DNA from: DAOTXK01 sp034435395
GTDB lineage: Bacteria; Chloroflexota; Anaerolineae; Aggregatilineales; Ch27
Reading direction: 5' to 3'
Length of the DNA: 9,612 bases
Assembly (NCBI GenBank): GCA_034435395.1
Contig: DAOTXK010000022.1
Span: 1-9,612 of the forward strand
Shown here one piece after another: positions 6,732-9,612 of the stretch; the stretch's first letter is position 1; the number at the start of each line of letters is the position of its first letter. Both the position numbers and the translations under genes were made by a program. Below the pieces are notes generated by a model. It ran no database searches, was not told where the DNA came from, and saw only the letters and a list, made by a program, of their open reading frames with translations.

Positions 6732-7160
6732 ATGACGCCAGGCCAGGTGAAGGGGTGGAACCTGCTGGCCAAGTGGCTGCCGTTGCCGCTGCGGGCGGTG
6801 GTGATCGCCCTGGTGCTCACCCCGGCGGTGCGCCGGTTCACAGATTACGAGCTGATGGTCCGTTTCTTCGGCGACCGGGGAATCCCCGCGCCGGAGGTCA
6901 CGGTCGCGCTGGTCGGCGTGGTCGAGGTGGCCGCCGTGGTGCTGCTGGCGCTGGGCATCGTCGGGCGGCTGATCGCCGTGCCGCTGGCCGCCGATATGGT
7001 GATGGCCATGGCCATGACCGGGATCACCACGGATAACGCCGTCGTGCTGCTGGCCAGCCTGGGCATCATCGTCCTGGGGACGGGGGCGCTCTCTCCCTGG
7101 CAGCCGGAGGGTAAGCTGCTGGGCCGCTACCGCTGGCGGGTCCGCGCCGGCCAGATGTAA
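6732..7160 (+). CDS. DoxX-family membrane protein
   Basis: A 142-residue protein with four predicted membrane helices at about 17-34, 55-75, 78-97 and 102-120. The sequence follows the DoxX pattern. After the first helix comes a conserved-looking loop with RRFTDYELMVRFFGDRGIPAP, including the FxxxGIPxP-like segment typical of the family. The second helix has an EVAAVVLLALG core. The third has DMVMAMAMTGITT before the last helix. DoxX proteins are named for a thiosulfate:quinone oxidoreductase subunit, but most small bacterial members are unassigned, with links to redox or thiol stress in some species. No quinone-oxidoreductase partner is present here. ATG 6732 has a strong ribosome site, GGAGGGTGA at 6720-6728. 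It appears to be a single-gene unit: a 395-base gap precedes it and a new promoter follows. Confidence 0.82.
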   Translation: MTPGQVKGWNLLAKWLPLPLRAVVIALVLTPAVRRFTDYELMVRFFGDRGIPAPEVTVALVGVVEVAAVVLLALGIVGRLIAVPLAADMVMAMAMTGITTDNAVVLLASLGIIVLGTGALSPWQPEGKLLGRYRWRVRAGQM

Positions 7161-7227
7161 GCGCTCCAGCCGATTCGGGCCGGATTGTCCCCACCCAGAT
7201 CGGGAACAAAACGGCCAAATTTTTCGC

Positions 7228-7259
7228 CCACAGATTAGAACGTTAGTTCTATACTGGGG
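7228..7259. promoter_or_regulatory. SOS-box-like palindrome overlapping a -10 box
   Basis: TAGAAC (7236-7241), spacer GTTA, GTTCTA (7246-7251) is a perfect 6-bp dyad containing GAAC-N4-GTTC. That is the LexA/DinR binding pattern known from Bacillus and Actinobacteria. The dyad extends imperfectly outward: CAG at 7231-7233 matches CTG at 7254-7256, and CC at 7228-7229 matches GG at 7258-7259. TATACT (7250-7255) overlaps the right arm as a plus-strand -10; the -35 position at 17 bp is CCCACA (3/6). A repressor here would block RNA polymerase. LexA is not encoded in the window, so the identity of the regulator is inferred. Confidence 0.6.
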
Positions 7260-7438
7260 CTGTAGTCGGTGCGGCTCCCGGAGTCCGCCGCGCACGGAGC
7301 GCAACCTCCCGCTTTCGTCGGGCGTCTCCGTCAGCAGCCGGACGGCGAGCGCCGGATTCCGGGGGCCGGGCGCCAGCGATTCAGCGACCGCCTGGGCGCT
7401 GGCGGCGAGCACGACAGTCATGCGAAGGCAGGCAGGCT
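7260..7438 (+). other. Long untranslated leader between the SOS-like promoter and the small phage-type ORF
   Basis: About 180 bases with no open frame carrying a ribosome site. It is GC-rich with several short inverted repeats, for example CCGTC/GACGG in 7328-7356 and GCGCC/GGCGC in 7350-7378, suggesting a folded leader. It may alternatively be the eroded remains of an upstream phage gene; I see no recognisable protein fragment. Confidence 0.35.
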
Positions 7439-7810
7439 GTGCCAGACATCATGCACCACCCAGGATTTACCCTTCACGAGGAAGGCGAGGCCGGCGACGG
7501 CGCGATCGTCCGCTCGCTCCGCCAGGCGGCCTGGGCGCTGGCCGAGTCGATCCCGGCGAAGATCGCCGACGCGCCGCTCAACCAGATCGTCAGCGCGCTC
7601 AAAACGACGGTCGAGCTGTTAAGGATGCTGGAACCGCCCGATGAAGCCGCCCAAGAACAGGTCGTCCGCTGGGAATTCGTCTATGACGGTGAAGTCCATG
7701 ATGCCCCACCCTGGGCAACGGATGGTGCTGGACAGCCCGGCGCGATTCCGCCTGGTGGCCTGCGGGCGTCGCTGGGGCAAGACGGAGTTGGGCAAGATGA
7801 CGCTGCTTGA
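7439..7810 (+). CDS. Small helical protein upstream of terminase; possible terminase small subunit-like partner
   Basis: A 123-residue ORF starting at GTG 7439, with AAGG about 10 bases upstream; an in-frame ATG at 7451 is the alternative. Residues about 20-70 look like two amphipathic helices (SLRQAAWALAESIP; PLNQIVSALKTTVELLRML). They are followed by a strand-like RWEFVYDGEVHDAPPWA (77-93). This resembles the C-terminal half of small phage proteins encoded just before terminase large subunits. The last about 30 residues (Gly/Pro/Gln-rich) are read across the start of the terminase gene in another frame, including the region encoding its Walker A. The overlap of about 113 bases is long for a bacterial gene pair. 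A sequence change may have destroyed the original stop. There is no clear N-terminal helix-turn-helix, so a DNA-binding role is not shown. Function is inferred from position. Confidence 0.5.
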   Translation: MPDIMHHPGFTLHEEGEAGDGAIVRSLRQAAWALAESIPAKIADAPLNQIVSALKTTVELLRMLEPPDEAAQEQVVRWEFVYDGEVHDAPPWATDGAGQPGAIPPGGLRASLGQDGVGQDDAA

Positions 7811-8873
7811 CGGGGCCAGGTCCGGGGGTTATTGCTGGTGGATCGCGCCGACTTACGGCGTGGCTGACGAGGTGTGGCGGAGCCTGAAGGGCGCGCTGAA
7901 CGGCGTGTGGCGGGAGAAAGACGAGGAGCGGCGGCGGCTGACCCTGGGCGGCGGCGGCGTGATCCAGGTCCGCAGCGGCCACGACCCGGACGCCCTGCGC
8001 GGGGTGGGCCTCGACCTGGCCGTGCTGGACGAGGCGGCTTTCATGCCGGAGGAAGTCTGGACGGGGGCGATCCGCCCGGCCCTCTCTGACCGGCGGGGCC
8101 GCGCCCTGTTCCTGAGCACGCCCAACGGCCTCAACTGGTTCCACCGCCTCTACCAGATGGGCCTGGACCCGCTCCAGCCGGACTGGGCCTCCTTCCACCA
8201 GCCCACGACCGGCAATCCCAAAATCCCGCCCCATGAGGTCGACCAGGCCCGCCTGGAAATGCCCGACCGCTGGTTCCGCCAGGAGTACCTGGCCGAATTC
8301 CTGGCCGATGCCGGGCAGGTGTTCCGGAATATCGCGGCCGTCTGCACCGGGAGGCCGGGCCGTAAGCGGCAGGAGGGGCGCTACACGGCGGGGATCGACT
8401 GGGGGCGCGTGGACGACTTCACGGCCATCGCCGTCTTCGACGTGGCGCGGCGGCGGCTGGTGGCGCTGGATCGCTTCCGGCAGATCAGTTGGGCGCAGCA
8501 GCGCGACCGCCTCCAGGCCGTCTACCGGCGCTGGACGCCGGACGTGATCTGGGCGGAAGCCAACAGCATCGGCAGCGTCAACATCGAGGCCCTGCAACGG
8601 GAAGGGCTGCCGGTGCGGCCCTTCAACACCACTGCTCAGAGCAAGGGGCCGCTGATCGAATCCCTGGCGCTGGCGATGGAGCGCGGCGAGGTCACGCTGC
8701 TGGACGATCCCGTGCTGCGCGGCGAGCTGGCCGCCTTCACCATCGAGCGGCAGCCGAGCGGAATCTACCGCTATGGGGCGGCCTCCGGCGCGCACGACGA
8801 CACGGTGATGGCGGTGGCCCTGGCCTGGTACGGCGTCCGGTACGCGGGCGGCGGGCTGGTCAGCTTCGTCTGA
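7698..8873 (+). CDS. Phage terminase large subunit (packaging ATPase-nuclease)
   Basis: A 391-residue TerL-type motor protein that cuts concatemeric phage DNA and pumps it into proheads. Numbers are from ATG 7698. Walker A is GRRWGKT (23-29), preceded by the adenine-motif-like HPGQ (4-7). Walker B is LDLAVLDE (105-112), and the coupling motif STPNG is at 140-144. The C-terminal RNase H-like nuclease has D234 in GIDWG, E287 in WAEANSIG and D367/D368 in HDDTVMAVALA. All expected catalytic residues are present and the frame is unbroken, so the protein looks functional. It is on the short side for TerL. ATG 7698 has GGTGA 5 bases upstream. In-frame ATGs at 7683 and 7641 overlap the small upstream ORF even more. 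No portal, capsid, protease or integrase gene follows, and the next gene is a metallohydrolase. Base composition matches the host, suggesting old residence. Confidence 0.92.
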   Translation: MMPHPGQRMVLDSPARFRLVACGRRWGKTELGKMTLLDGARSGGYCWWIAPTYGVADEVWRSLKGALNGVWREKDEERRRLTLGGGGVIQVRSGHDPDALRGVGLDLAVLDEAAFMPEEVWTGAIRPALSDRRGRALFLSTPNGLNWFHRLYQMGLDPLQPDWASFHQPTTGNPKIPPHEVDQARLEMPDRWFRQEYLAEFLADAGQVFRNIAAVCTGRPGRKRQEGRYTAGIDWGRVDDFTAIAVFDVARRRLVALDRFRQISWAQQRDRLQAVYRRWTPDVIWAEANSIGSVNIEALQREGLPVRPFNTTAQSKGPLIESLALAMERGEVTLLDDPVLRGELAAFTIERQPSGIYRYGAASGAHDDTVMAVALAWYGVRYAGGGLVSFV

Positions 8874-9024
8874 CGGCGAGGCCATGGTGAACGCCGGGCT
8901 TTGAGGCGTGAACGGCCCATCGCGGCATCCGCACTTTAACAACCGCATCGGATTCTCCTGTGGGCGTCCATGAAGCGACCCGCAACCGGAAGGGCTGTTG
9001 GCTGGGCTTCCGCGCCGAATCGAC

Positions 9025-9030
9025 TATACT
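9025..9030 (+). promoter_or_regulatory. Candidate -10 box (TATACT) for the metallohydrolase gene
   Basis: TATACT lies about 105 bases upstream of the metallohydrolase ATG. The -35 at 17-bp spacing reads CTGGGC (weak); TTGGCT at 8998-9003 is better but 21 bases away. It is the same -10 hexamer as at the SOS-like site, but without a GAAC/GTTC dyad. Confidence 0.4.
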
Positions 9031-9035
9031 GGACG

Positions 9036-9099
9036 GCAGCGAGCCAGACAGCCGGAAGCGGTCAGCGCCGCTGGCCGACCGGCTCGCAGCACATTGCTG
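9036..9099 (+). promoter_or_regulatory. Structured 5' leader of the metallohydrolase gene
   Basis: GCGAGCC (9039-9045) pairs with GGCTCGC (9081-9087), extended by GC at 9036-9037 with GC at 9089-9090 across an A-A mismatch. Inside, CGGT (9059-9062) pairs with ACCG (9078-9081, competing at its last base) and CAGC (9063-9066) with GCTG (9070-9073). A second small hairpin, CAGC-acatt-GCTG, spans 9087-9099. It matches no riboswitch class that I recognise and could simply reflect high G+C. Confidence 0.35.
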
Positions 9100-9134
9100 G
9101 CGGAAGCGTGACGAGTCACAGGACGGAGGGGCTG

Positions 9135-9612
9135 ATGAACGTCCATTGTGTGGTGGATAACACCGCCAGCCGAGGTTCGCCGTTCTGGGGCGAGCACGGA
9201 GTCGCCTTTCTGATCGAAGCGCCGGGCGGGCGGGTGCTGTTCGACACCGGCCAGAGCGGGACCGTCCTGCTGCACAACGCGGAACGGCTGGGCCTCGACC
9301 TGAGCCGGATCGACGCGCTGGCCCTCAGCCACGCCCACTACGATCACACTGGCGGGCTGGCGGCCGTCCTGCCGCGCCTGCCGCCGGGCCTGCCGTGTAC
9401 CGCCAACCCGGACCTGTTCCGGGCGCGGTATGCGCGGCGCGAGGGGGAGGAGCCGCGCTTCATCGGCATTCCCCTGCCGACGGAGGAACTGGCGGAGCGG
9501 CTGACGCTGCGCTTCCCCGCCGCGCCGACCGCCGTCGTCCCCGGCGTGTGGGCCACCGGCCCGATCGCTGAGCGCCCGTACTTCGAGGGCCGCAGCCCTC
9601 AGCACGTCATCC
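9135..9612 (+). CDS. MBL-fold metallo-hydrolase (C-terminus cut by window edge)
   Basis: The first 159 residues of a metallo-beta-lactamase-fold enzyme. FLIEAPGGRVLFDTGQSG (25-42) is the N-terminal strand pair with the conserved DTG. The zinc-binding HxHxDH motif is SHAHYDHTGG, with H66, H68, D70 and H71. The opening CVVDNTASRG...GEHGVAFLIE matches the subfamily of stand-alone hydrolases often annotated as related to a dihydropterin/beta-ribofuranosylaminobenzene 5'-phosphate synthase, whose real bacterial substrates are mostly unknown. Distal metal ligands lie outside the window. ATG 9135 is preceded by GGAGGGG at 9125-9131 with tight spacing. It is read in the same direction as the terminase but 261 bases away, with its own -10 candidate, so it is probably host-type flanking DNA. 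Confidence 0.87.
   Translation, partial: MNVHCVVDNTASRGSPFWGEHGVAFLIEAPGGRVLFDTGQSGTVLLHNAERLGLDLSRIDALALSHAHYDHTGGLAAVLPRLPPGLPCTANPDLFRARYARREGEEPRFIGIPLPTEELAERLTLRFPAAPTAVVPGVWATGPIAERPYFEGRSPQHVI

Larger units (their letters stand above)
8874..9134 (+). other. Intergenic region after terminase, holding the metallohydrolase promoter and leader
   Basis: These 261 bases contain no supported gene; the ORF at 8960-9160 has unlikely composition and no ribosome site. No clear terminator follows the terminase stop. The right half holds a candidate -10 at 9025-9030 and a leader able to fold strongly (9036-9099). Confidence 0.45.

Noticed and set aside
6464..7036. 190-residue plus-strand ORF beginning in the non-coding gap, with a short hydrophobic start
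   Set aside because: TTG start without a ribosome site. It turns Arg/Gly-rich and overlaps the DoxX gene in a different frame.
6192..7421. 409-residue minus-strand ORF across the STAS gene, gap and DoxX gene
   Set aside because: Composition is Arg/Gly/Pro/His-rich with no recognisable domain, and it lies antisense to the DoxX gene, which has clear membrane helices and a strong ribosome site. It is a high-G+C shadow.
7599..8948. 449-residue minus-strand ORF opposite the terminase
   Set aside because: The terminase strand carries full catalytic motifs; the antisense product is low-complexity His/Arg/Pro-rich sequence.
8960..9160. 66-residue ORF between terminase and metallohydrolase
   Set aside because: No ribosome site, composition unlike protein, and it overlaps the start of the metallohydrolase.

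Overview
The window is about 65% G+C bacterial chromosomal DNA with clear Shine-Dalgarno sites and dense coding. Several proteins suggest a Chloroflexota (Anaerolineae-like) host: a membrane J-domain protein whose outer domain resembles the beta-sandwich repeats common in that phylum, a small SpoIIAA/STAS-like protein, and a Gram-positive-type GAAC-N4-GTTC palindrome. The phylum is an inference from protein style and was not tested by search.

Left part, minus strand (1-3680). Four genes read leftwards: an arylamine N-acetyltransferase-like protein (2853-3680), an extended short-chain dehydrogenase (1882-2745), a D-galactonate dehydratase (636-1751) and a PfkB-type 2-keto-3-deoxygluconate kinase that runs off the left edge (1-618). 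The last three fit an oxidative sugar-acid route: aldose or uronate oxidation, dehydration of an aldonate to a 2-keto-3-deoxy acid, then phosphorylation. The aldolase that would finish the route is not in the window. The acetyltransferase may only be a neighbour.

Middle part, plus strand (3800-7160). A perfect TATAAT box precedes a proline-rich protein with a C-terminal zinc ribbon. It is followed by a membrane-anchored J-domain protein with an extracytoplasmic C-terminal domain. After an AT-rich intergenic island with an extended -10 promoter come a STAS/SpoIIAA-like protein, a structured gap of about 395 bases, and a DoxX-family membrane protein.

Right part, plus strand (7161-9612). A near-perfect SOS-box-like palindrome overlaps a -10 box. 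It lies upstream of a small helical ORF and an apparently intact phage terminase large subunit. No other phage genes follow, so this is either a prophage remnant or a solitary terminase. The window ends inside a metallo-beta-lactamase-fold hydrolase gene that is preceded by a structured leader.

The most interesting points are the J-domain/membrane/ectodomain architecture, the isolated but catalytically intact terminase behind an SOS-like operator, and the hairpin-rich non-coding leaders. I see no tRNA, rRNA, CRISPR array or insertion sequence.
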